Assembly: GCA_002099365.1 (NCBI GenBank)
Contig: MSED01000002.1
Location: 3,224,001-3,288,000, forward strand
Length of the DNA stretch: 64,000 nucleotides
DNA from: Phialophora verrucosa
Taxonomy: Eukaryota > Ascomycota > Eurotiomycetes > Chaetothyriales > Herpotrichiellaceae
Direction: 5' to 3'
Position 1 is the stretch's first letter; every line of letters starts with the position of its first letter. A model generated the notes under the pieces. The model was not told the DNA's origin and did not search any database. It worked only from the letters and a program-made list of their open reading frames with translations. The position numbers and the translations under genes are program-made. Shown piece by piece: positions 1 to 9,911 of this stretch.

Positions 1-75
1 GCGTTCCACAGACTGGTCCAATCAACGTGAGTTTTTTTTTTAAACCGACGCTAACGAGGCGCACAGAAGCGAGAC

Positions 76-768
76 ATGGTTGTTTTGCCAGACACTTTGG
101 TGGAGCCCACCGCTGCTTGTACCCCAGCAAATACACCAAATGTAGCAAAAGAAGTCAACAGCAAATGGCCTGGGCCGCAGAAGTGTCCCTGGCGAGACTG
201 TAACTCGAAAGCCACTTTTCGAACTCGCTCATCACTGAATGCACACGTCAGGAACATCCACCTGACTCCCTTGGTCTGCACCTATCCGGGTTGTTCGTAC
301 AAGAAACCATTCGGCAAACAAAGCGACCTCGAGAGGCACCAAGCGACCTTCCACAGTCCTGAACCTAGATATCCTTGCCTCGAACCCGGCTGCCAACAAG
401 TATTCTTCCGCAGTGACAAAATGATGGAGCATGCCAGAAACAAGCACGAACTTTGGAAGTGTTCTCACAACCATTGCTCTGCCACGGTCTTTGCAGCTCA
501 GAGGGAGTCGCATCTGCGGGAGTCCCATGACTTCTATGAATGTGCTATTGGTCCTTGCGACTCAGACTATAGGTCATTCTTCACGCGGCTCGCCCTTCAG
601 AAACATTTGCGGACATGTCATCGGATGTCGTCGTCCGACGCTCGTTTCGCCATGGCGTTTCCCGACCTTACCGTAGTAGATGAGGTCTTGGATGTTCACC
701 CCCCTCAGTGGCGATACATTTCAGATTGCCCATCATCCTCGCTCTACAGCAGCAATGAGCAGCACTAG
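76..768 (+). CDS. C2H2 zinc-finger protein (five fingers)
   Basis: A 230-residue protein made almost entirely of C2H2 zinc fingers, so probably a nucleic-acid-binding nuclear protein. Five finger-like units are visible: Cys37/Cys42...His57/His62, Cys68/Cys73...His88/His93, Cys101/Cys106...His119/His124, Cys129/Cys134...His146/His151 and Cys156/Cys161...His177/His182. The linkers are short and non-canonical and finger 4 is weak. No other domain is seen, and the tail after about residue 185 is featureless. The ATG at 76 has an in-frame TAA at 52-54 upstream. However, CTAAC at 51-55 followed by CACAG at 62-66 looks like a branch point and 3' splice site, so an upstream exon may lie outside the window. 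The gene is convergent with the AMP deaminase gene. No specific orthologue is recognised. Confidence 0.75.
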   Translation: MVVLPDTLVEPTAACTPANTPNVAKEVNSKWPGPQKCPWRDCNSKATFRTRSSLNAHVRNIHLTPLVCTYPGCSYKKPFGKQSDLERHQATFHSPEPRYPCLEPGCQQVFFRSDKMMEHARNKHELWKCSHNHCSATVFAAQRESHLRESHDFYECAIGPCDSDYRSFFTRLALQKHLRTCHRMSSSDARFAMAFPDLTVVDEVLDVHPPQWRYISDCPSSSLYSSNEQH

Positions 769-1142
769 TGTCTTGTGGTAACCGTCATTGGAGCATCCAC
801 CCCCAAAACTTCGACTGCCTTTGAGGTAGAATCGTCTCTATGACCAGGGGTGAGACTGACTTCTCCATCTATCTGGTCAACCACAATATGCAACTTCGGG
901 TTCGGGTTCGAAAGGCGCGCTGGTGAATCGAAATCAGGGAGGAAATGGCAAGGAGCCAACAACACATGATGGATGGCGATATATAGTTTTCGTACCTCAA
1001 GCAACGCAATATCATTCCGCCATAACGCTCACCTCAGTATCCAATTATCTACTGTGTCTCTCTCCTAACCCGAACCTGTCGATGAAAGAGTAGAAAGTAG
1101 ACCGCCTCCCACCCCTATCGATCCAATAGACAATTTTTCTCC
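769..1142. other. Intergenic, convergent 3' ends
   Basis: 374 bp between the stop of the zinc-finger gene and the stop of the AMP deaminase gene, presumably two 3' UTRs. No convincing coding or structural signal is seen. Confidence 0.5.
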
Positions 1143-4100
1143 TCAGTCCTCATCATCCTCCATCTCATTCATCTCCTTATCCTCCTTGAGCGTGATCTTG
1201 GCCAGCCCGGGCTCCAAATGCAGACTGGACGCCATGTCGCTCGAATGCTGCGTGCCGTCCGAGTTTGCCGACCCGACTCGCAGACTCCGCCGCCTCTCGC
1301 GCTGGTGCACGAGGCCCGGAAAGGCGCGCGGTTCCTGGCCCGAGATGTGCGCGTCCGCCGGGCCGGTCGCCGCGTGGTATAATGCGTGGATGGAGGACGT
1401 GCGGCGCGGGCGCGTGGGCGACGCGTTCCCGGTTCCCGGATTAGCCTGAGCTTGAGCTTGAGCGGCGGCGGCATTAGAACCGGGATTGAAGTACAAATTC
1501 GAGTTTGAATACGAATTCGATTTGGACAGGGCGGCTTCCCGTTCGCGTTCGCGGGCCTGTTGCGCCGGGGCGATCGAGTCCGCGACGGCCATGGTGGCGT
1601 AGAACTGGCGCGGGCTCTCGAGTCCACGGTAAGCAGCCTCGTCGACCGGGGTGGCCGGGTCGGACGGGTTGGGCAGGTCCGGCGTGCAGCGGTCGTAGTG
1701 GCAGTAGTCGTTTGTGTACCTTGCGATGAAGGCGTGCTCGGCCTTGAGCGTCTCGTGGCGGAACGCCTCCCGCACGTCCGGGACGTTGCACTTGGCGACG
1801 TCGTTGCCCAGCACGCCGGGCAGGTAGCAGTACTTGCCCAGCCAGCGCTGCTTGAGCGACAGCTCGAACCCGCACTGGTCGACCGAGTGTTTGGCCAGCT
1901 CGCACATGTCGACGGCGCTGAGCTTGTAGATCTGCGCCGCGACCGAGTACTCCTCGATGAGCGGCTCCTTGGTGAAGGCGAACTGCAGCGGGTCGTCCGT
2001 CGACAGCGAAACGTTCAACCCCTTCTTGAAGTAGCTGATGAAGGGGTTGCGGTCGTACGTGAGGAACAACGCGTTGTTGCTCAGCGGCGACATGGCCACA
2101 CCGATCTGCTCCAGGTAGAAAATGTATTGCAGCAGGGGGACCTTGCGCAGCGTGATCCCATGGCTGATGCTGTGCGAGCACAGCAGCGCCGCGGCCAGGT
2201 GGTCCGTGTCGCCGGCCTCGCCGCAGTGCGGGCGCAGGAGGAAGGTGTTGAAACCGCGGCGCTTGCGCCACGCGTTCAGCGACGTCATGTTGGCGAACAG
2301 GTAGTAGATCCAGTATCCGTAGGGCGGGTTCTGCTTCGTGTCCCACTCACGCGCCGAGGGGAACTTCCGATACAGCCGTCTTTCCACCTTGCTCTCGTCG
2401 TCGACGCTATCGAAGCCGATTACGCGCTGGAGGAAGACGTGCAACTTCGGGTGTGTGGATGGGTCGCGCGTCACCTCGAACAGCGGCTCGAAGATGTTGC
2501 GGAGGAGTTGCTCGAAGTTGTCCACCGTCTTCAGGGACTTATAGAGTGCGTAGAGCCGGGGGATCTGGATCAGCCACCGCACGTTGTGCGAGAAGAGTTT
2601 GTTGTCCACGACCCAGCTGGCCAACGTGTCCCATTCTTTGATGCTGCGGCCGTAGATGCTGATGCGCCATTCGACCTGCGTACACAAAAAAAGCAAAGGT
2701 CAGCTGATGTAAAACGAATGTTTTATCGCAAATTCCTCGTCACCTACCATCTGGTATTTGCTCGACTCCAAATCCGTAATGACCTCCTTGGTGATCTCGG
2801 CCAGATAGCGGCCTTTGATGAAGTTGTCGGTCTTCAGAAAGATGTCCCGTAGCCGCGACTGCCCGATGGGGTTATATTTCAGGTTGAACTTGTCGAAGCG
2901 ATGGAACGAGTCGGTGTGGGCGTGCATGTCGAGCGTGTCGATGCTCAGATCGTACGCTGTGAGGTTGATGCTGTCGAACACTTCCTTCAAGGTCAGCTGT
3001 TTGCCGTCTCGCTCAATCACCACCTCATTGGGACATTTCTTCATCTTGCTCTTGATAAAGCGGAGCAGGTGCTTCTGGTTCATACACGCCGAGTGGTGCA
3101 CGTGCGTGTCGACTTTGCGGACGTTGTAGAAGTCTCGGTGCGGCACTTTCTTCGTGTCCGCAACCTCTTCGTACTCGTTCAGCAGCGTGTATAGGCTGTA
3201 TCGGCCCTCGAGGTATTGCAGGCGGCGATATGCGAAGCTCTTGGCCGGCCCATCGGACGCGATGTCCAGGATCGTGTCCAACGCCATGAAGTAATCCCTC
3301 AGCGTGGGAACGTCGACCAGCGGCTTCCCGTCCTGGCCATACACCTGGAATACGCTCCCGGTGTCCATCTTGTAGTGGAGGCTCTTCGCCTGCGGTCCGG
3401 GAATCAGACATTCACCGAGTTCGAAGTCTTCACCGACATCGTGCCCCTGCTTTCGAGCCTTCTTGACGCTTGTCGGCGAGGGCGGTGCCCCTCTTTCGGA
3501 GTCAGCCTGGCTGGCGTTACTGGCCCAAGTGTTCAGATCAGGTCCGCTTGCGTTCCGCGCCTTTAGGTCCGCCATGTACAGACTGCTCGAGGTGCTATTC
3601 GGGGCAATGTAGTCTGGGGGCTGTTCTCTGGCTTTGTGCTCATTCCACACAGGGTTCGGCGGGGGCGGGTATATCTCCCAGTTTTCGTCGTCTTTAGGGT
3701 TGTCGCCCGGACATTGCAGCGAGATCTTCATATACTTCTGCCGGAGGTCCAGCAACGTCTTGATCTTGTCACAGATAGCCTGCACTTCGCTAATGACGCT
3801 CTCCTCGCTGGGAGCCAGGCCACCGGGACCGCTTCCTAGCCCCACACCGGCACCAGCACCGTGCATGCCCTCGTGGGCCAGCAAGGGGTCCTTGAACTCG
3901 TGAGGAAGGCCTGGATGGTGTTTATGGTCTCGTGCAGCAGCATCAGCGACCAGTGTCGGATCTGGACGAATGTCCTGTACGTTTCCCACTTGGGTCTGTA
4001 ACGAGGGAACCGAATCCTTGGCCCGGTTGAGTTGGAGGCCGCTGGGGGCATTGCCACGTTGGCTGAGACGCGATTGTCTCGACGTCATGCTGGGCGTACG

Positions 4101-4538
4101 GTTCAAGGCCGCGGATTCCCCATCCATGGCACTCGCGGGCTGAGTGTAGGACCTGCCCAACAGCACCGGGCTGCCTAATTCCTTTTCGGACTTGGTGTCC
4201 ATCCGGTGGCGTTGGTAGATGAGTTTGGCGTCGGCGAAGGTGTCGCGCTTCTCGACGGCATAGTGATAGAATGGATGAGGCACATGCCCATCCTCGGGCA
4301 GTTCGTCCGAAGAGTCTGCATCGTCCGGTCCGACTGCTTCGTAGCGCCCCTCTCCCTCTCCCTCGTCACCGTTCTGGGCCTGCTTGGATCCCTTACGAGT
4401 GGAATCTTTGCGAGGCCGTGGATCGTCCTGGCTGTCGGGCACGCGCGCCGCCGTCCAGTCATAGACGTCTGCTTCTTCGTCCGAGTCGACGGTGGTACTG
4501 TGCTCCGGAATGGGTCGTGCAGTGCTGCGGGCATCCAT
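1143..4538 (-). CDS. AMD1: AMP deaminase
   Basis: Hydrolyses AMP to IMP and ammonia in the purine nucleotide cycle, in the cytosol. Exons 4538-2748 and 2675-1143, with a 72 bp intron (2676-2747, GTAGGT...CGCAG, phase 0); 1107 residues. The second half is the metal-dependent amidohydrolase barrel. Landmarks are KVDTHVHHSACMNQKHLL (metal-binding HxH), the segment YQM-VEWRISIYG, which only reads through if the intron is removed, HCGEAGDTDHL, and SLSTDDPLQF with its metal and substrate-binding Asp pair. The first 350 or so residues are acidic and low-complexity, as in other fungal AMP deaminases. The tail after the barrel (about 150 residues) is rich in Ser, Asn and Ala and probably disordered. 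The open frame extends to 4604 only from a TTG; the first ATG is at 4538. Confidence 0.95.
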
Positions 4539-5339
4539 GGCGGGCCGTGTCCTAGCAGCTGCTGGTTGGACGACGGTGTCCTTACCGGCTGAGATCGGCG
4601 TCAACCGCGCGGGGCTTGTCTATGTGCAGACTCTGGAGGACACAGCAGACGGAATAAGAATATACAACTCTAGGGAAACGAACCTCGCTGATACAGCGGC
4701 GGCTCACTGGCGTCGAAGAATCTGAAACCGGCGGCGGAGAAAGCAGCAAAAAGGAAAGGCGTGCCAAGCCTCCATCGAAGCTTGAAGTCGCCAAAATGCT
4801 TGGCACGAATATGATGTTTATTTCGTCTTTCTTATTTACATTGCGGAACATGCGCCAACGACTCGCAGGCAATCAGACGTAGCACCTGCTTCTCGGGGCA
4901 AACGTGCCACTGATATAGCTTAAGCCTGCGACAGATCGCAAAATGCTCAAAAAGAGACTCATGCACCGCTAGATCGGGCCGGTCGGGCAGAGACTCTCAT
5001 TGACAACGCGCCGGTACGCGATGATTACGGTGAGCATGAAGGAAGTCGGTGTGCTCCGTCTGCGAAGAGTAGTCATAAAAATGCTGCTTCGACAATCGAC
5101 TTTATCATTCGCTTGGGCCTGCTGCGAACACAGATGTTGTGTCATTGGTTCGTCGCGTTGGCTGGTGTCACTATCCTGCTCTGTAGGGCGTATCTCTTCC
5201 GACTACCTCTCAGCTGCTCACTCAAGTAGCAAGCACGACGACTACTTGCGTCTCAGCCATCTTTAACATAAGGACTTCGATACGAGGTACACATTTTGAG
5301 ATCTAACCTCCCTCAGTGTCTCAGTTCTTTTTGACTCGC
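4539..5339. other. AMP deaminase promoter and 5' UTR region
   Basis: 801 bp upstream of the AMP deaminase ATG and ahead of the P450 pseudogene. Minus-strand GTAAGG at about 4587 and GCTGCTAG just before the start codon could be a short 5' UTR intron, but it would be only about 40 nt. Nothing else is recognised. Confidence 0.4.
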
Positions 5340-6721
5340 CGAAATGCAATCACCCACCGACAGACGGGTAGACAGATTCCAAGCTGCCTTTGGACATGGC
5401 CCAATGGTCAGGGAGACGTGGCCAAATTCCTTGATGGGATTGGAAACGGCGAGTTGTGGGGCACCGAGTTTGGAGGCTGCTATAGGATCTGGGCCGGCAC
5501 CAATCCCGAGGTGTAAGTTCAAGTCATGGGATGAACTGGCGAACTTGGTTAACCCTAGCCCTAGAGTGATATCCACACCCTAGCACATCAAAGCTGCCTT
5601 TCAAGATTCGGACAAGCATCTCAAAGCTCATGACCACGACTCGGGCTACTTGATGAGTCAAGTACTGAGAAAAATGCCCTGGCCTGGTAAGCGAAAAGAA
5701 ATATGCCACGCTGCGGCGGATGCTCGAGCCATCCTTCACCTACACCCAGTCCTCCCGTCATCTTCTCAGAATTCAACAGAGGTCTGAGGAATGATTACAA
5801 AAAGGGCTTCTGATAGACAAGGGCGACAAAGACAGACTGAAAGTAGACCCGGTCAACGACTTCAAATCCCTTCCGTGCCTGATTATTGCTAACATACTAT
5901 ATGGCAACACTTCGCCCGAAGTGGAGGCTCAGCTGCTTTCAATGGCCCCGGGATGCGAGAAGCTGTTTCAGCATGTGATTGGTGGGGGTATCGCTCGTTT
6001 CAGCGCGTCCGAGTACCTGCCAACGGAAGCAAATCGCGCTCTACGATCTATCCAGCAGCGATGCATCGGCTTCAACACGGAATCATACGAACGTGCTGTC
6101 AAGGAGGGCTACTCTGAGGCAGTGGTGGTCCAACTCTTCAAGGCCGCCAGGAGGGGAGCAATGAGCTGGGACCATTGCAATCAGACTCGTGACGAGATGC
6201 TATTTGCAACCTTGGACGTCACCACGAGTGCATTGTCCTGGCATCTCGTCCATTTGGAGGACCACCCGAGTGTCCAGAGCAAACTCAGGGGAGGAAATCG
6301 CCACAAGAACTAAGTCGGAGGGGATGGACTTGCTGCTTCCGGCGTCTCCGTCGAGATGAATTAATACATCCAGAGCTCGGCAACGCTCCTCGCGGCGTGT
6401 ATCTTGGAATGGTCTCGACTCCGACCATTGGCAGACACGTTAGCGCTCAACATTCGACACGACCACTGGGGCCAAGACCGGTCTTCCTACAGGCCTGAGC
6501 GGTTCTTCGACATGCCACGCTCAGACATACGCTACCTTTACTGGCGCTTCGGATTCGGCCCTCGAGAGTGCCGGGGAAAGTATGTTGCCGACTTCATACT
6601 GCGAATGGTCACGGTGATAGCGATCAGCAAATTTAGTCTGCATCTGTCTGCGACGGAACCTGAGTCTTCGGAGAGGGACCGAGAGGTCTGGATCTCTCAA
6701 TCCAAAGTTCTACTACTGTAG
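5340..6721 (+). pseudogene. Cytochrome P450 pseudogene
   Basis: Remnant of a fungal class II cytochrome P450. Recognisable pieces in order: an N-terminal YRIWAGTNPEV segment, an intron with good sites (5513-5564, GTAAGT...CCTAG), HIKAAFQDSDKHLKAHD, a B/C-helix region ending LRRMLEPSFTY, an I-helix-like region (DEMLFATLDVTTSALSWHL), PERFF, and the haem loop FGFGPRECRGK with its Cys ligand. The reading frame is broken at several places: in-frame TAG at 5581-5583, a one-base frame change in the A run at 5670-5674, in-frame TGA at 5792-5794 where a Trp is usual, a one-base frame change in the G run at 6287-6291, and in-frame TAA at 6362-6364. About 30 residues normally found between the K helix (RLRPLA) and the PERF region are missing. 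The membrane anchor was not found. This many independent lesions make a sequencing artefact unlikely. Confidence 0.85.
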
Positions 6722-7467
6722 AATTCGAAAACTCTCCGATCTCTCGATTCGAAAACTCTCCGAGCAATCTTAGCAAGAAATAGTTCGGGCTAGAGTCAGA
6801 TATGCCAAGGATGATCGATGTCGTTCTTGCCGCTCATCACGTCCAACCAGCATATACTAGAAAGCGATAGTCGCACCCGTTCCTCGCCGGTGCCATGTGA
6901 GACTGGCGCACATGCGGTACACGCGAGAGGCGAGGCATTACTTGGCCCACTTTACCCGTTCCTGGGCGATGAGGCGAGACAATGCGCCCTCGGGAAGTTA
7001 TAATCCATTGGGCAAGAACGGAGAACAGTTGATCTTGCAAAACCCTCTATCTGTACGAGTACACCATGTGCGGGCGAAGGGTGATCCTCGTGCTGAGGAC
7101 AAGGAAATCCAAGGAAGCGAAGCTTTTGCATTCCCTTCGCGGGCCGGTCAGGGAGTTCAGAGTAGCTGCATGATGGGGGTGGAGCGGAGTCTTGGTCTTC
7201 AAGGTCCTCAATCATATTTGAACACGGCCCGCAGGATAACTAGCAGAGTTCCAACGTCGTTGGCAGATAGCCGAGAGATTCAGCAAATGAGGGCAGCATC
7301 TCAGTTGCACTTCTGCTCGACAAATGCACTGCGGATACCGCCGCCCGGGTCTCGGCTCAGTAGGCGTAGACAGTATATATATATATATATATATACATAG
7401 GCGGGCAAATGAGTAGCGAGATCCCCCGCCGGACTATCATTGACACCTGTGTGTAAGTCGTTCAGTC
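6722..7467. other. Upstream region of the MFS gene
   Basis: Between the P450 remnant and the main MFS exon. It holds a TA microsatellite (7374-7394) and probably the missing first exon of the transporter: ATG at 7409 opens a short frame running to GTGTGTAAGT at 7449-7458, a strong 5' splice-site context. The remaining sequence shows no supported gene. Confidence 0.4.
7374..7394. repeat. (TA)n microsatellite
   Basis: About ten uninterrupted TA units, 15-35 bp ahead of the candidate first exon of the MFS gene. Likely length-variable between strains. Confidence 0.9.
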
Positions 7468-9321
7468 TTGTTGCTAGCACGCACTCCTTGGTCAGGCGCT
7501 CTCCCGAAAGTTTCCTCCTTCACCACGTCCTCTACAAACGGGGAGAATTACGGACAAGCCAAAGAAGCAGTGACTGTGAGCCCGTCCCCAGTGTCGGCTC
7601 CAGATGAGGTTTCCGGAAATGCAGACACGACAAGATCGCCCGCAGGGAACAAGTCCATCGGGGTCCTACGGATCGAGGCGATATACAACAGCCTCACCAC
7701 GACCAGCCTGACTGTCATTCTGGTTTGCATTTTCCTCGTAGGCTATGCCTATGGGTTGGATGCGACCGTCAGAAATGTCTACACCACGTATGCCACCGCC
7801 AGCTACCAGCAGCATTCCTTGCTGGCGACGGTCAATGTTTTGCGCACCGTCTTCGCTGCGGCCGCTCAGTTCACGTCGGCTCGGCTGGCGGACGGCTTTG
7901 GACGTGTCGAGGTGATTGGACTGTCGATCATCTTCTACCTGGTCGGCACCATTGTCGAGGCGACGTCGACAGGCGTGGACAGCTACGCGGCCGGAGCGGT
8001 CATCTGGCAAGTCGGCATGACGACCCTGCAGACCATAGTGACGGTCTTGATCGGCGATCTCACATCCACCCGACTTCGCCTGTTTGCCGTGTACATTCCC
8101 AACCTTCACTTTGCCATCACCACCTGGGTTTCGGGCAACATCACCTCGGCCGTCCTCAAGAATGCGACGTGGCAGTGGGGTATCGGCATGTGGTGCATCA
8201 TCATCACCATCTGCGTGGCGCCACTGGTCGGCATCCTGCTCTTCCTCGACCGACGGGCCCAGCGCATCTCTTCTCAGCGGTCCACTGCAGAGCGATTCTC
8301 CCTGGTGGAGACATTCTGGCGGCTCGACACCATCGGCCTTTTGCTTCTGATCGCCATCATCGCTCTGATACTGACCCCCTTCACCATCGCCGGCGGCATC
8401 AAGACCACCTGGAAGACGGCGCACGTGATTGCGCCGCTGGTCGTCGGCTTCGTCTGCATCCCAGTGTTCGTCTTGTGGGAGCGTCGAGCCCCACAGCCGC
8501 TCGTGCGGCTCGAGGATTTGAAAGACCGAGGGGTCTGGAGTCCAATTGCGCTAGCCATCACCACCAACTTTGCCTATGCGTTGCAGGCGAACTACCTCTA
8601 CACACTTCTGGTCATTGCGTTCAGCTTTTCCGTCACGGCGGCCACTCGAATCACCAGCCTCTACCTCTTCACGTCCTTTGTTGTCGGGCCGTTTTGCGGC
8701 CTGTTTGTCTACTGGTCTCGACACATGAAGCATCTCGTGGTTGCAGGCACGGTATTATTCATGGTTGCGTTCGGACTGCTGATCAGATACCGCGGCGACT
8801 CGTCCTCGTCCTCCCGGTCCGGCGTCATCGGCGCCGAGGTCCTCCTGGGTATTGGAGGTGGCATGTTTCCCTACGCCGCACTGTCCTCCCTTCAGGTCGC
8901 GCTGAAACATGAACAAATGGCAATCATGACCGGTGTTTTCCTTGCATCTCACAGCATTGGTCACGCACTCGGTGCTAGTGTGTCCGGAGCCATCTGGTCG
9001 CAGGTCCTGCCTTCGACATTGGAGGAGAAGCTGTCCTTCCAATCGAATGCCACACTCCCCCGATTGATCTACGCCAACCCGTTTGCCGTGGCGGCTCAGT
9101 ATCCTGTTGGTACTCCCATCAGGGAGGCCATCAATAGCAGTTACCGCCGCGTCCAGCTCCTTCTCTGCGTCACGGGACTGTGCCTCTGCATTCCGTTGAT
9201 TGGGTTCGCCTTCTGCTTCAGAAATCCTGAACTGACCGCAGCGCAAACTCTAGCAAAGGAGGACGATGGGGAGGAGTCGCATCATAGTGCTGTTGATGCT
9301 GAAAGACCTATGAAGCTGTGA
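7468..9321 (+). CDS. MFS siderophore-iron transporter (SIT family), 5' end incomplete
   Basis: A plasma-membrane or vesicle MFS permease of the ARN/SIT type, which imports ferric siderophores by proton symport. The open frame gives about 617 residues with 14 likely membrane helices. SIT-type signatures are the first-helix AYGLDATVRNVYTTYATASY and HSLLATVNVLRTVFAAAAQ, followed by RLADGFGRVEVIGLS (the loop 2-3 MFS motif) and a C-terminal cytosolic tail ending in RPMKL. The coding exon is uninterrupted to the stop. Its 5' end has no ATG before the first helix (the frame opens at a TTG), so translation must begin in an upstream exon. ATG 7409 with a GT donor near 7449-7453 and an AG acceptor near 7477 or 7495 is the best candidate, but GTAAGT at 7453 does not keep frame with these acceptors, while GTGTGT at 7449 does. 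The neighbour upstream is a dead P450. Confidence 0.85.
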   Translation: MLLARTPWSGALPKVSSFTTSSTNGENYGQAKEAVTVSPSPVSAPDEVSGNADTTRSPAGNKSIGVLRIEAIYNSLTTTSLTVILVCIFLVGYAYGLDATVRNVYTTYATASYQQHSLLATVNVLRTVFAAAAQFTSARLADGFGRVEVIGLSIIFYLVGTIVEATSTGVDSYAAGAVIWQVGMTTLQTIVTVLIGDLTSTRLRLFAVYIPNLHFAITTWVSGNITSAVLKNATWQWGIGMWCIIITICVAPLVGILLFLDRRAQRISSQRSTAERFSLVETFWRLDTIGLLLLIAIIALILTPFTIAGGIKTTWKTAHVIAPLVVGFVCIPVFVLWERRAPQPLVRLEDLKDRGVWSPIALAITTNFAYALQANYLYTLLVIAFSFSVTAATRITSLYLFTSFVVGPFCGLFVYWSRHMKHLVVAGTVLFMVAFGLLIRYRGDSSSSSRSGVIGAEVLLGIGGGMFPYAALSSLQVALKHEQMAIMTGVFLASHSIGHALGASVSGAIWSQVLPSTLEEKLSFQSNATLPRLIYANPFAVAAQYPVGTPIREAINSSYRRVQLLLCVTGLCLCIPLIGFAFCFRNPELTAAQTLAKEDDGEESHHSAVDAERPMKL

Positions 9322-9911
9322 ATCGATACTCCACTACGTGAGCAACCTAGTAGGGAATCAGAGGACAGAGGACGGCGGCCAGAGTACCGAGTACGGGTAA
9401 CCGGTAAAAGGCAGCAGTAGACAGGAAGGTACCTTAGTTGGTCCTACAGATTAAATGCCGGAAACTATTGTGCCGTTGTCCTGTCCAGATCAACTCTGAT
9501 TGAAATGGTATGACTGAGACAGGACGACTTTCACCTTCCTGGGACAAGGCTTCTCCAATCATGATTAACTCTCGCCGTCTGGCCGAATGATACTATGCTT
9601 AGTCACGTGCTAGACTGGCCCAGGTCCAAAGATGGAGATGGAATGGAAATGGAAAAGTGCCCGTGTCGAGGTTCCAACATCGAAAACTTTGTTTCCTATG
9701 CTACTGACTAGGCGCTGAAGAGCGGCCATCAGGCGTCACCGACGTGACATTACACTAGTACACACGCGAGAAACACACTGCTACAGGTAAAGGATTGCCC
9801 AGCCAAATATGGATATGTCATAGTCACATAGGTAACCAGAAGGGAAGTGTCCCGTATATACAACCAAGAACGCCGCCCATATGCTTGCTGGCTAATTGGA
9901 TATCACACAAA
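9322..9911. other. Intergenic, convergent 3' ends
   Basis: 590 bp between the MFS stop and the stop of the S41-peptidase gene. Contains one copy of the near-palindrome GTACCGAGTAC (9384-9394). No gene seen. Confidence 0.5.

Noticed and set aside
1474..2346. Long minus-strand frame (290 codons) inside the AMP deaminase gene
   Set aside because: It is an overlapping alternate frame of the GC-rich second exon, rich in Arg, Ala and Gln, with no family similarity.
1560..2852. 430-codon plus-strand frame opposite AMP deaminase
   Set aside because: Antisense shadow of a strongly coding region; composition (Val, Arg, Glu, Leu) mirrors the codon bias of the real gene.
4547..4604. AMP deaminase translation start at 4604
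   Set aside because: That codon is TTG; the first ATG in frame is at 4538.
7231..7240. GATAA core upstream of the siderophore transporter as a possible SreA iron-repressor site
   Set aside because: Only a single short GATA core was found, without the longer ATCWGATAA form expected for the iron regulator, so it is not distinguishable from chance.
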